64,000 nucleotides of DNA from Streptomyces finlayi (GTDB taxonomy: Bacteria > Actinomycetota > Actinomycetes > Streptomycetales > Streptomycetaceae). Positions 26,068 to 35,351 of this stretch are shown in pieces. Numbering within the stretch: position 1 is the first letter of the stretch; every line of letters begins with the position of its first letter. The notes beneath the pieces were generated by a model. The model was not told where the DNA came from. It was given only the letters and a program-made list of their open reading frames with translations, and did no database searches. The stretch spans positions 1,550,001 through 1,614,000 of the forward strand of contig NZ_CP045702.1 of assembly GCF_014216315.1 (NCBI RefSeq). Reading direction: 5' to 3'. Made by a program: the position numbers and the translations under genes.

Positions 26068-26174
26068 CCGAAGGCCCGGTTCCCCCGACTGGGTTCCAAC
26101 GGACCTCGCAACACCCGCGGTCTGTGGGAGTTGCGAGGACCGTCAGAACCCAAGGGGGGGGACCGGGCCTTCGG
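26068..26174. terminator. Very long imperfect hairpin between the protease gene and hflX
   Basis: Two arms of about 45 nt (26068-26112 and 26130-26174) pair with few mismatches around a 17-base loop. The outermost 13 bp (CCGAAGGCCCGGT) and innermost 9 bp (CCTCGCAAC) are perfect. It sits between convergent gene ends and is likely a bidirectional terminator, but it is far longer than the others in this window. Confidence 0.7.
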
Positions 26175-26201
26175 GTTGTGCGGTACCGCTGTGCTGGACC
26201 G

Positions 26202-27722
26202 TCAGCCGGTCACGGGAACGAACGTCGAGAGGTCCGCCGCCAGTTCCGCATGGACACGCGCCTTGAGGAGAGTGCCGTCCGGGGTGTGCTCCTCGGAAAG
26301 GACCTCGCCTTCGGCATGCACCCGGGAGACCAGACCGCCCTGGATGTACGGCACGAGTGCCTCGATCTCCACGGACGGCCGCGGCAGTTCCGCGTCGATC
26401 AGCGCGAGCAGTTCGTCGATGCCGGCGCCGGTCCGCGCCGACACGGCGATCGCGTGCTTCTCGATACGCAGCAGCCGTTGCAGCACGACCGGGTCGGCCG
26501 CGTCCGCCTTGTTGATCACGACGATCTCGGGAACGTCGAGCGCACCCACTTCGCGGATCACCTCACGGACCGCGGCAAGCTGCTCCTCCGGCACCGGGTG
26601 GGAACCGTCCACCACGTGCAGGATCAGGTCGGACTGGCCGACCTCCTCCATGGTGGAGCGGAACGCCTCGACGAGGTGGTGCGGCAGGTGCCGTACGAAC
26701 CCGACGGTGTCGGCCAGCGTGTAGAGCCGACCGCTCGGTGTCTCGGCCCGGCGCACGGTCGGGTCGAGCGTGGCGAACAGTGAGTTCTCCACGAGGACGC
26801 CCGCACCGGTCAGCCGGTTGAGCAGGGAGGACTTGCCGGCGTTGGTGTATCCGGCGATGGCGACCGAAGGCACGTTGTTGCGCTTGCGCTCCTGGCGCTT
26901 GAGGTCACGGCCGGTCTTCATCTCCGCGATCTCCCGGCGCATCTTCGCCATCTTCTCGCGGATACGGCGCCGGTCCGTCTCGATCTTGGTCTCACCCGGA
27001 CCACGCGTGGCCATTCCGCCACCACCACCGGAACCCGCGCCACCCATCTGCCGGGAGAGCGACTGGCCCCAGCCGCGCAGTCGCGGCAGCATGTACTGCA
27101 TCTGTGCCAGCGATACCTGCGCCTTGCCCTCTCGGGACTTGGCGTGCTGGGCGAAGATGTCCAGGATCAGGGCGGTGCGGTCGACCACCTTGACCTTGAC
27201 GACGTCTTCCAGGTGGATCAGCTGGCCGGGGCTCAGCTCACCGTCGCAGACGACGGTGTCGGCCCCGGTCTCGAGAACGATGTCGCGCAGCTCGAGTGCC
27301 TTGCCGGAACCGATGTAGGTGGCCGGGTCGGGCTTGTCGCGCCGCTGGAACACGGCGTCGAGCACCTGTGAACCAGCCGTCTCGGCAAGCGCCGCGAGCT
27401 CCGCGAGTGAGATCTCCGCATCGTGCACGGTGCCGGACGTCCAGACGCCGACCAGCACGACACGCTCAAGGCGCAGCTGGCGGTACTCGACCTCGGTGAC
27501 GTCCTCCAGCTCGGTGGAGAGACCTGCCACGCGCCGCAGCGCCGTACGCTCAGAACGGTCCAGCTGATCGCCGTCCCGCTCACCGTCGATCTCGTGGCTC
27601 CAGGCGACGTCCTCTTCCATCAGGGCGTCGGCCCGAAGGCCCTCGGTGAGGCTTTCGGTCACGTTCTCCGTAGCGCTCTGCGCCTTCTGCGCGTCCTGGG
27701 GAAAGGAAGAAGAGGAGGTCAT
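26202..27722 (-). CDS. hflX: Ribosome-associated GTPase HflX
   Basis: HflX binds the 50S subunit and splits stalled ribosomes, for example after heat or antibiotic stress. The 506-aa protein has the N-terminal HflX domain (LVGVWTSG, DTVVCDGELSPGQ), the glycine-rich linker QMGGAGSGGGGG followed by RGPGETKIETDRR, and a GTPase domain: G1 GYTNAGKSSLLNRL, G3 DTVGFVRHLPHHLVE, G4 VINKADA, G5 SARTG. The ATG at 27722 has AAGGA just upstream; a longer in-frame GTG at 27761 is possible. It is single and convergent with the protease gene. Confidence 0.96.
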   Translation of the reverse strand: MTSSSSFPQDAQKAQSATENVTESLTEGLRADALMEEDVAWSHEIDGERDGDQLDRSERTALRRVAGLSTELEDVTEVEYRQLRLERVVLVGVWTSGTVHDAEISLAELAALAETAGSQVLDAVFQRRDKPDPATYIGSGKALELRDIVLETGADTVVCDGELSPGQLIHLEDVVKVKVVDRTALILDIFAQHAKSREGKAQVSLAQMQYMLPRLRGWGQSLSRQMGGAGSGGGGGMATRGPGETKIETDRRRIREKMAKMRREIAEMKTGRDLKRQERKRNNVPSVAIAGYTNAGKSSLLNRLTGAGVLVENSLFATLDPTVRRAETPSGRLYTLADTVGFVRHLPHHLVEAFRSTMEEVGQSDLILHVVDGSHPVPEEQLAAVREVIREVGALDVPEIVVINKADAADPVVLQRLLRIEKHAIAVSARTGAGIDELLALIDAELPRPSVEIEALVPYIQGGLVSRVHAEGEVLSEEHTPDGTLLKARVHAELAADLSTFVPVTG

Positions 27723-27921
27723 TGGATCCTTACGTCGATGGAATTCGCTTACGTCAGTCACAACGCGTGACCTTGCCGGATGATTCCCCTGCGGGGGTTC
27801 CGGGTCAGGTCGCCGCCCCGACCCGTTGATAGTGGCATGGCGCCGGCTGGCCCGTCACTCGGGTTTACCGGTGTTTCCGCCGTTGCCGCCCCGCCCCGGC
27901 CCCGCCCGGTCCGGTATCGGG

Positions 27922-29373
27922 TCACCGGCTCCGGGGCCTCTCGCTGCGCCAGTCCGGATGCCCGGGCATCGGGGGTGTCTTCTCCCCGTACAGCCACGCC
28001 TGGAAGAACGCGGTCAGATCGCGGCCGGCGATCCGGGAGGCCATGCCGGTGAAGTCCGCCGTGGTCGCGGACTCGTCCTTGTGGCGCCGCACCCACGTCC
28101 GCTCCAGCCGGTCGAAAGCGGCCACTCCGATCTCCTGCCGCAGTGCGTAGAGGACGAGGGCGCTTCCGTCGTACACCACCGGCCTGAAGAGGCTGATCTT
28201 GTGGCCCGGCTCGGGGGCGTCGGGGTGGGCCGGGGGGCCTCCGGCGGCCCGCCAGCCGTCGGACCGGGCATAGGCATGGCGCATCCGGCGTTCGAGCGGC
28301 TGCTCGGCGTGCTCCTCGGCGTACCGGGCCTCGTACCAGCTGGCATGTCCTTCGTTGAGCCACAGGTCGGACCACGACTTCGGGGAGACGCTGTTGCCGA
28401 ACCACTGGTGGGCCAGCTCATGCACCATGATCGAGTCGACGTACCACTCGGGATAGCCGGGTTCGGTGAACAAGGACCGCTCGAAGAGCGAGAGCGTCTG
28501 GGTCTCCAGCTCGAAGCCCGTCTCCGTGTCCGCGACCAGCAGCCCGTACGTCTCGAAGGGATACCGGCCGACCTGCCGTTCCATCCACTCCATCTGGTCA
28601 GGGGTCTTCTTCAGCCAGGGCTCCAGCTTCTGCCGGTCCGCGGTCGGCACGACATCGCGCAGGGGCAGTCCGCCCGGTCCGGTCCGGTGCAGGACCGCGG
28701 AGCGGCCGATCGACACCTGGGCGAGCTCGGTGGCCATCGGATGCTCGGTGCGGTAGGTCCACGTGGTCGTGCCTCCCCGGCGCCGGGAGTCGACTGGCAG
28801 ACCGTTCGCCACGGCGGTCAGCTTGTCGGGGGCGGTGATCCGGAAGGTGAAGTAGGCCTTGTCCGCCGGGTGGTCGTTGCCCGGGAAGACACGGTGCGCG
28901 GCATCGGCCTGGTTGGCCATGGCCAGGCCGTCGGCGGTACGCAGCCAACCCCCGTCGGCACGGCTGCCGTTCGGGTCACTGGTGTGCCGGACGGTGATGT
29001 GCAGGGGCACTCCGGCGGGGAGTGCCGCGGGTGCCTGGACCACCAGGTCCTCACCCTTCGTACCGAAGTCGGAGACCAGGCCGTTCACTTCGACGGCGCT
29101 GACCTTGCCCCGTGCGAAGTCGAGGTTGATGCGCTCCAGCGGTGCGGTGGTCCGTGCTTCGATCTTGGTGACGGCGTCCAGTGGCTTGCTGTTGCTGCCG
29201 TGGTACGTGAACGCGATGTCGTACGAGAGGACGTCGTACCCGGGGTTGCCGAGCTGGGGGAAGAGTCTGTCTCCGATGCCGAGCGGCTCGGGCGCGGGAA
29301 GGGTGGCGGCGACGAGGGTGGCCGAGGCGGTGGCCAGCAGGGCGGCACGCAGTCGACGGGAGGTGAGCGGCAT
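27922..29373 (-). CDS. Secreted M1-family zinc metallopeptidase
   Basis: The 483-aa protein begins with a Sec-type signal (RLRAALLATASATLVAATLP) and is probably exported. The M1 aminopeptidase core is present: HELAHQ with His318, Glu319 and His322, and the third zinc ligand Glu341 in WLNEGHASWYEARY. The exopeptidase GAMEN motif is not obvious; the equivalent place reads FELETQTLSLF, as in other short bacterial M1-like proteins. It is co-directional with hflX and the RelA/SpoT homologue. Confidence 0.9.
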   Translation of the reverse strand: MPLTSRRLRAALLATASATLVAATLPAPEPLGIGDRLFPQLGNPGYDVLSYDIAFTYHGSNSKPLDAVTKIEARTTAPLERINLDFARGKVSAVEVNGLVSDFGTKGEDLVVQAPAALPAGVPLHITVRHTSDPNGSRADGGWLRTADGLAMANQADAAHRVFPGNDHPADKAYFTFRITAPDKLTAVANGLPVDSRRRGGTTTWTYRTEHPMATELAQVSIGRSAVLHRTGPGGLPLRDVVPTADRQKLEPWLKKTPDQMEWMERQVGRYPFETYGLLVADTETGFELETQTLSLFERSLFTEPGYPEWYVDSIMVHELAHQWFGNSVSPKSWSDLWLNEGHASWYEARYAEEHAEQPLERRMRHAYARSDGWRAAGGPPAHPDAPEPGHKISLFRPVVYDGSALVLYALRQEIGVAAFDRLERTWVRRHKDESATTADFTGMASRIAGRDLTAFFQAWLYGEKTPPMPGHPDWRSERPRSR

Positions 29374-29457
29374 GGACTACGGCTACCAGCGACCGTCCGC
29401 TCCGTCGGGGTGCCGCGCGCCGCACCACCCGAACGAGATCTTCCGGGGACCAGGCTG

Positions 29458-31611
29458 TCAGGTGGTGGTCGTCTGGTGCTGTGCGCGGCTCACGTCGTAC
29501 ACACCGGGCACGTCCCGCATGGCCCGCATGAGTCCGGGCAGTCCTGCGGCGTCGGGGATGTGCAGGGTGTAGGTGTGCCGGACCCGCTGCTCGCTGGGCG
29601 GTTCCACGGTGGCGGAGACGATGGCCGCGTCGGCCGTGGCGATCGCTTCGGTGAGGTCGGCGAGGAGCCTGGGCCGTCCGAAGGATTCCGCTACGAGAGT
29701 GACCCGGCACTCCCCCGCTTCCCGCCAGTCCCCGTCGTCGTTCCAGCGGGCCGCGACCGGTGGCCGCCCGGCCGCCCGCATACGGGCCACCGCCGGACAC
29801 TCCCGGCGGTGCACGGTGACGGCACCGCCGCGCACGGTGAAGCCGGTGACCTCGTCGGGGGGTACGGGGGTGCAGCAGCCCGCGAGGCGTACCGCTGTTC
29901 CCGGCCCGTCCACGGCGACACTCACGACGCGTGCCCCCTGCTTGCTCCCGCCGCCCGACGCCTCGTCCGCGGGCTGGGGCTGGGGCTGGGGTTGCGATCT
30001 GGGGTGATCGGGCTGGCCGACAGGAGCTTGCGTGGCCTCGGGATGGGCGTCGATCCAGCCGGTGATGGCGATTCGGGCGGCCGCGGTGCGCGCGTGATCG
30101 AGCCAGTCGGGGGAAGGACCCGACGTCGCGTCCCGGCTGAGCAGCGGCTGCACGGTGTCGCCGTCGCTCAGGACGGTGCTGAGCGTGGCGAGCCGGCCGT
30201 TGACATGCGCTCCGATGCAGCCGTGCGCCTCCTCGCCGTACTGCGCGTACGCGGCGTCGACGCAGCTGGCGCCCGCGGGCAGACCGAGCGTCCCGCCCTC
30301 GGTGGAGAAGACGGTGATCTCCCGGTCCTGGGCCAGGTCGGCGTGGAGTGTGGTCCAGAAGGTGTCCGGGTCGGGGGCCGATTCCTGCCAGTCGAGGAGC
30401 CGGGAGAGCCAGCCGGGCCGGGTCGGGTCGGCACGCTCCCCTTCCGCCGGTTCCGACTGCTGGGCCGTCGTGCTGTCCGGGGTGTACGGGTTCCCGAGTG
30501 CGACGACGCCCGCTTCCGCGACCTTGTGCATCTGGTGCGTACGGACGAGGACCTCGGCGACGGCGCCGTCCCGGCCGACGACCGCGGTGTGCAGTGACTG
30601 GTACAGGTTGAACTTGGGGGCCGCGATGAAGTCCTTGAACTCCGAGATCACGGGCGTGAAACAGGTGTGCAGTTCACCGAGGACCGCGTAGCAGTCGGCG
30701 TCCTCGGCGACCAGGACCAGCAGGCGTCCGAAGTCGGTACCGCGCAGTTCGCCGCGTTTGATCCTGACCCGGTGCACGGACAGGAAGTGGCGGGGCCTGA
30801 TCAGGACCTCGGCGGAGATGTCGGCGTCCTTGAGTGTCGCTCTGACGCGCTCGGCGATTTCGGTCAGCGGGTCGTCGCTGCCACCGGAACCGGCGATCAG
30901 CGCCCGGGTCTGTTCGTACTCCTCCGGGTGGAGGATCGCGAAGGCGAGGTCCTCCAGCTCTGTCTTGAGGGCCTGCACACCGAGCCGTTCGGCGAGGGGA
31001 ATGAGGACGTCACGGGTGACCTTGGCGATCCTGACCTGCTTCTCCGGGCGCATCACCCCGAGGGTGCGCATGTTGTGCAGCCGGTCGGCGAGCTTGATCG
31101 ACATCACCCGGACGTCGTTCCCGGTGGCCACGAGCATCTTGCGGAAGGTCTCGGGCTCGGCCGCCGCTCCGTAGTCGACCTTCTCGAGTTTGGTGACTCC
31201 GTCGACGAGGTAGCAGACCTCTTCGCCGAACTGCTCCCGCACCTGATCGAGCGTCACCTCCGTGTCCTCCACCGTGTCGTGGAGGAGCGAGGCGGTCAAC
31301 GTCGTTGTCTCGGCGCCCAGTTCGGCGAGGATCAGGGTCACGGCGAGGGGGTGCGTGATGTACGGCTCACCGCTCTTGCGCATCTGGCCGCGGTGCGAGG
31401 ACTCCGCGAGCACGTACGCCCGGCGGAGGATGGTGAGGTCGGCGTCAGGGTAGTGGGCCCGGTGGGCGTCGGCGACATGTCCGATGGCATCGGGCAGGCG
31501 GCCGCGGGAGGCCGGGCCGAGCAGCGCCACACGGCCGATCCTACGGAGATCGATCCGGGCACGGCCCCGCCTGCGAAGGGGAGCACCTGGGTTGGTGGCC
31601 TCTGCACTCAT
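29458..31611 (-). CDS. RelA/SpoT family (p)ppGpp hydrolase-synthetase homologue
   Basis: The domain order is HD hydrolase (about residues 60-200), synthetase (about 235-370), TGS (about 430-500) and ACT (about 640-710). HD residues are intact: His73, His87, the HDTVEDTEV motif (His111/Asp112) and KLADRLHNMRT. The synthetase region is recognisable (EFKDFIAAPKFNLYQSLHT), but the segment that normally reads DLxGVRVLV is DFGRLLVLV, shortened and lacking the expected Arg, so synthesis may be weak. By neighbourhood with dapF it matches the second streptomycete RelA/SpoT homologue, called rshA in Streptomyces coelicolor, rather than the main relA (inference). The start at 31611 has GGAGG upstream. 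Confidence 0.9.
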   Translation of the reverse strand: MSAEATNPGAPLRRRGRARIDLRRIGRVALLGPASRGRLPDAIGHVADAHRAHYPDADLTILRRAYVLAESSHRGQMRKSGEPYITHPLAVTLILAELGAETTTLTASLLHDTVEDTEVTLDQVREQFGEEVCYLVDGVTKLEKVDYGAAAEPETFRKMLVATGNDVRVMSIKLADRLHNMRTLGVMRPEKQVRIAKVTRDVLIPLAERLGVQALKTELEDLAFAILHPEEYEQTRALIAGSGGSDDPLTEIAERVRATLKDADISAEVLIRPRHFLSVHRVRIKRGELRGTDFGRLLVLVAEDADCYAVLGELHTCFTPVISEFKDFIAAPKFNLYQSLHTAVVGRDGAVAEVLVRTHQMHKVAEAGVVALGNPYTPDSTTAQQSEPAEGERADPTRPGWLSRLLDWQESAPDPDTFWTTLHADLAQDREITVFSTEGGTLGLPAGASCVDAAYAQYGEEAHGCIGAHVNGRLATLSTVLSDGDTVQPLLSRDATSGPSPDWLDHARTAAARIAITGWIDAHPEATQAPVGQPDHPRSQPQPQPQPADEASGGGSKQGARVVSVAVDGPGTAVRLAGCCTPVPPDEVTGFTVRGGAVTVHRRECPAVARMRAAGRPPVAARWNDDGDWREAGECRVTLVAESFGRPRLLADLTEAIATADAAIVSATVEPPSEQRVRHTYTLHIPDAAGLPGLMRAMRDVPGVYDVSRAQHQTTTT

Positions 31612-31752
31612 GGGGCGCCTCCGGCAGACGTCGACCGGCGGTGAGGAGGCGCGGATGCGTCCCCGGGCCGGTGCTTGATGCTACCGACCCCACCACGTGG
31701 CACAGTCCGGCTCTCGCTCAGCGTGAAACGGATCACCCATTCGAGCGAAGCT

Positions 31753-32625
31753 CTAACCGATCACGGTTTCGAGCCACAACGGGTCGATGAATCCTTCGGC
31801 GACGATGACAGCGGGCCCGGTCATCTCGATCGCACCGTCCGGGTGCTCGGTGATCACCAGCGTGCCGCCCGGCAGGTCCACCGTGTACGTCACAGGGCTG
31901 CCGGTGAGCGCGGGGTCGGCTCCGTCCCTGCGGGCGGCCGCGACAGCCACGGCGCAGGCGCCCGTGCCGCAGGAGCGGGTCTCGCCGGACCCGCGCTCGT
32001 GCACGCGCATCGCCACGTGGCGAGGTCCGCGGTCCACGACGAATTCGATGTTGACGCCGTCCGGGTAGACGGCGGCGGGGGCGAACTCCGGCGCGGCGTA
32101 CAGGTCACCGGCGTGTGCGAGGTCCTCGACGAACGCCACGGCGTGCGGATTGCCCATGTTCACGTTGCGAGCGGGCCAGCTCCGGCCGTCCACCGTGACG
32201 GTGACCTGCTCCTCGGGGAGCAGGCGCCGGCCCATGGAGACGGTGATGCTGCCGTCCTCGGCGATGTGGACCTGCTTGACGCCGCCCCTGGTGGCGACGG
32301 CCAGGTCGCCCTCCTCGACGAGCCCGGCCCGCAGGAGGTAGTGGGCGAAGACCCGGACGCCGTTTCCGCACATCTCGGCGATCGTGCCGTCCGCGTTGCG
32401 GTAGTCCATGAACCACTCGGCCTCGGCCGCCATGGTCCGAGCCTCGGGATGCGCGGCGGACCGTACGACATGCAGCACGCCGTCGCCGCCGATGCCGGCC
32501 CGGCGGTCGCACAGACGGGCGACGGCGGCTGCGGGCAGGTCGATGGCGTTGCCCGGGTCGGGAACGATCACGAAGTCGTTCTCGGTGCCGTGGCCCTTGA
32601 GGAAGGCGATCTGCGAAGTGCTCAC
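31753..32625 (-). CDS. dapF: Diaminopimelate epimerase
   Basis: DapF interconverts LL- and meso-diaminopimelate for lysine and peptidoglycan synthesis. Both catalytic cysteines are present, Cys86 in MCGNGVRVF and Cys219 in SCGTGACAVA, with the family segments FLKGHGTENDFVIV, GIGGDGVLHV, NVNMGNPHAVAFV and DGVNIEFV. Length is 290 aa, normal for the family. The start is a GTG at 32625. It lies 62 bp downstream of the small membrane-protein gene on the same strand. Confidence 0.96.
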   Translation of the reverse strand: MSTSQIAFLKGHGTENDFVIVPDPGNAIDLPAAAVARLCDRRAGIGGDGVLHVVRSAAHPEARTMAAEAEWFMDYRNADGTIAEMCGNGVRVFAHYLLRAGLVEEGDLAVATRGGVKQVHIAEDGSITVSMGRRLLPEEQVTVTVDGRSWPARNVNMGNPHAVAFVEDLAHAGDLYAAPEFAPAAVYPDGVNIEFVVDRGPRHVAMRVHERGSGETRSCGTGACAVAVAAARRDGADPALTGSPVTYTVDLPGGTLVITEHPDGAIEMTGPAVIVAEGFIDPLWLETVIG

Positions 32626-32687
32626 GGAGCAACTGTACGAGCCCGCACCGGCAGCCCGCGAAGGCGGAACGCGGAGAGAGGTACGGA

Positions 32688-33125
32688 TCAGCGGAGGCGC
32701 GCCACGCGCCAGACGGCGAGCGCGACCAGTCCGGCGCCCACGGCGACGTACAGGGTGATCACACGCCAGTCGGGACGCTCACCGGTGCCCCTCGCGGGCA
32801 GGCCGGGCCAGGTGTGGCCGACGCGGCGGGCGGCCATCATGCCCCACCCTGCGGCGCAGCAGCTGATCAGCAGGCCCAGCATCGCGACGATGGCACCGCC
32901 GTCACCGAACTCGAAGGCGAGCGGGAAGGCGAACATCAGCGAGCCGACCGCGGCCAGCATGACGATCGGTGCGAGCTGCCAGATACGCAGTCGGCGTGCG
33001 GGGCGCAGCTCGACCTCGACCTCAGGGGTCACGTCAAGCTCGTCGGGCCCGTCGGGGCTCAAGCGTCCCGCCTCGTGCTGCGTGTCCGGTGCGTCTCGGT
33101 CTGTGTCGCGAGGGCCGGCTTCCAT
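32688..33125 (-). CDS. Small membrane protein, about 145 aa
   Basis: A charged N-terminal region (MEAGPRDTDRDAPDTQHEAG) is followed by three hydrophobic segments: LAPIVMLAAVGSLMFAFPLAF, IVAMLGLLISCCAAGWGMMA and ITLYVAVGAGLVALAVW. It belongs to the conserved but uncharacterised membrane proteins found beside dapF in streptomycetes. I chose the ATG at 33125; GGGAGGG lies nine bases upstream, and an in-frame GTG at 33131 is equally well placed. It is the last core gene before the accessory island. Confidence 0.8.
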   Translation of the reverse strand: MEAGPRDTDRDAPDTQHEAGRLSPDGPDELDVTPEVEVELRPARRLRIWQLAPIVMLAAVGSLMFAFPLAFEFGDGGAIVAMLGLLISCCAAGWGMMAARRVGHTWPGLPARGTGERPDWRVITLYVAVGAGLVALAVWRVARLR

Positions 33126-33285
33126 CGCCACGCGCCCTCCCAACTCGGACTCCACTGGTCGATCGATGCTCGATGATGGCACGCTCCCGGGCACCGAAAT
33201 GACGGGCGGAGCGTCCCGATGCCATCACGTGATCAGGCTGTTATAGCCCCGATTTAGGGTTTATGCAGGTCAGATGCCTGCTGCT

Positions 33286-33328
33286 GGTCAGCGAGTCAGC
33301 AAAAGGTCAGCAAGAGTCCCAGGTCAGC
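33286..33328 (+). repeat. GGTCAGC-type repeats upstream of the integrase
   Basis: GGTCAGC occurs at 33286, 33305 and 33322, with a partial copy, GTCAGC, at 33295. All are direct repeats within about 45 bp, directly before the integrase gene. Clustered short direct repeats here are typical of integrase arm-type or excisionase sites; binding is inferred. Confidence 0.45.
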
Positions 33329-33376
33329 GCCGGTTTTACCGGTCGCGACCACCCCTGAGAAGGAACCATCTCGATC

Positions 33377-34570
33377 ATGTCGAACAAGCTTGCGCGGGGC
33401 ATGGGCAGCTTCTTCAAGCCCTGCGAGTGCCGCCGGCCCTCCGGCTGCCCGCACCCCTACACCATCCGCTTCCGCAACACCCGCGGCAGGCAGTCCGAGG
33501 AGTCCGGCTTCCCCACCCAGGACGCGGCCATCGAACGCCTGACCGCGCTCTACACAGCCCGCAAAACCACGCCGAGGAGTGTCGCCGAACAGCAGGAGAC
33601 GCTCGGCGAGATGACCTTCGAGGAGTACGCGAAGGCATGGTTCGCCCGCAAGCGTGGTCTCACCGGCAGCACGAAGGCCGCGACCGAGTCCCGGATGCGC
33701 ACCCATGCCTATCCGGAGATCGGCTCGCGGAAGATGCACACCTTCGACAGCTTCGTGGTGGAGCGCTTCATCACCGCCATGGAACGCAGCAACGTCGGCG
33801 CCGCGACCCAGGCGCAGGTCTTCCTGCGGGTGAAGGGCATCCTCAAGGACGCGCACCGGCGCGGAATAATAGGTCTCGACCCGCTGCTCGATGTCAGCCC
33901 GCCGGAGTACCGCCCGGGCCCGACCGTGATCCCCACCAAGGAACAGGTCGGCCTGCTGCGCGCGGCCCGCGACGACGACGCCTTCCGCCTCATCGTCGAC
34001 CTCATGGCCGGCATGGGCCTGCGCAACGGCGAGGCCCTCGCCGTCAACGCGAACAACATGGTCGCCAAGGACGTTTACCGGGTGCACCAGCAGGTCCACG
34101 ACCGCACCGTCACCCTGGAACCCCTCAAGCACAGGAAAACCGGCGAGTTCCGCGAGGTGCCCCTGCCCGCTTTCGCCCGAGAAAGCATCGAACACTACGC
34201 CGCCACCCACGGAACCTTTCAAGGCGGCTACCTCCTCAAGACCATGCGCCCCAGCACCGGAAACGCGTTCCTCTCCCCCACCACCCTCCGAAGGTGGTGG
34301 ACCAACCTCCAGCAGCAGAAGCCGGAACACATCCCCCAAGGGATGACCATGTACAGCTTCCGCCACTACTTCGCCTCCAACGCCCTCGGACAAGGCATCC
34401 CCATCACCGACGTCGCGGACTGGATGGGACACTCCGACATCAACATCACCTTCCGCACCTACCGCCACCTCCTCCCCGGATCCGTCTCCAAAGCCGCCAC
34501 ACTCCTCAACAACGGCCTCAACTTCAACACCCCGACCGTGGAAGGGCCCGAGGCCGCCACCGCGGCCTGA
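33377..34570 (+). CDS. Phage-type site-specific tyrosine recombinase (integrase), 397 aa
   Basis: The protein has an N-terminal arm-binding region with a Cys/Pro-rich start (FKPCECRRPSGCPHPYTIRF), a core-binding domain (TFEEYAKAWFARKRG) and a C-terminal catalytic domain. Catalytic residues seen are Arg216 (GMGLRNGEAL), a probable Lys in LKHRKTGEFREVPLP, Arg329 (YSFRHYF), His352 (WMGHSDINIT) and Tyr362 (FRTYRHLL). The first His of the usual HxxR box is Tyr326 here, a tolerated substitution. It integrates or excises element DNA at an att site. No tRNA gene or excisionase gene was recognised nearby. Confidence 0.92.
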   Translation: MSNKLARGMGSFFKPCECRRPSGCPHPYTIRFRNTRGRQSEESGFPTQDAAIERLTALYTARKTTPRSVAEQQETLGEMTFEEYAKAWFARKRGLTGSTKAATESRMRTHAYPEIGSRKMHTFDSFVVERFITAMERSNVGAATQAQVFLRVKGILKDAHRRGIIGLDPLLDVSPPEYRPGPTVIPTKEQVGLLRAARDDDAFRLIVDLMAGMGLRNGEALAVNANNMVAKDVYRVHQQVHDRTVTLEPLKHRKTGEFREVPLPAFARESIEHYAATHGTFQGGYLLKTMRPSTGNAFLSPTTLRRWWTNLQQQKPEHIPQGMTMYSFRHYFASNALGQGIPITDVADWMGHSDINITFRTYRHLLPGSVSKAATLLNNGLNFNTPTVEGPEAATAA

Positions 34571-34686
34571 CATATCGGTCGACATGGGACCGGTTCAGCC
34601 GCCCGAGGTAGTTCTTCGCACGCACGGAGCGAGGGAAGCGCAGGTTCCGTACGGGGCTTCAAGTCTCTCCATGATCGGGGCCCACC

Positions 34687-35253
34687 GGCCCAGGCACGCT
34701 TGCGTACACGCCAAGCGATCACATGCCCTACCTGTACGGACCCGGCCTCTACGCCAGCACTCGCGGCGCTGACGCCGCTGTCTTCCACTACGGACACGAA
34801 CAGGGCTTCTCCGTCGCAGTGCACCTGGAATCAGGGGGACTGCGTGTCATCTGCCTGTCCAACAAGACTGACGTCCCGGCCGATCACATCACCGTCGCCG
34901 TACTCCAGAACCTCCGTGTCCATCCGTCACGCGACCACGGCCAGGTCCTCGCAGAGGCAGCGAAGATACGCCGGCCGACCCGCCAGGCTCCGCGCGCCCA
35001 GGGCGAGTCCGGCCCGCACACCGACATCGGCACCTTCACCTGCGACCAGGCCCCCGGCAGCCTGAGGCTCACGCGCACCACGGACGCCCTCCACCTGTGG
35101 CGTCGCGGCACCTGAGACCCACTCATCCGCTCCGGACCAGACACCTACTCCGGCAATGGGTACACGCTCACCCTGCCCGATTGCACAGGCGGGGTGAGCG
35201 GCTTCACTCTCGACCTCAAGCGGGCCCCGGGGCTCCAATACATCCGCCAATAG
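34687..35253 (+). pseudogene. 3' remnant of a serine hydrolase (beta-lactamase class C-like) gene
   Basis: The frame from 34687 reads LAYTPSDHMPYLYGPGLYAS, then HYGHEQGFSVAVHLESGGLRVICLSN, which is the C-terminal end of serine hydrolases that carry an HxGxxxGF motif. The SxxK and YxN catalytic parts are absent, so the 5' two thirds are missing. An in-frame TGA at 35113 interrupts it, and the same frame then continues as a matching C-terminal beta domain (GFTLDLKRAPGLQYIRQ) to a TAG at 35251. It is therefore truncated and interrupted. An ORF of 130 aa from 34723 remains but is unlikely to be functional. Confidence 0.65.
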
Positions 35254-35351
35254 CCACACCTGACATAGGTCATTAGTTCGAATTCCACGGTCATTGTCAG
35301 TGCCTTCTGTCAAGGTGTGCGCAATACGAAGTGAGATGAGGGGCGACATTG

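Noticed and set aside
33195..33376. tRNA gene as integrase attachment site
   Set aside because: No cloverleaf-compatible sequence with a TTC-loop motif was found next to the integrase.
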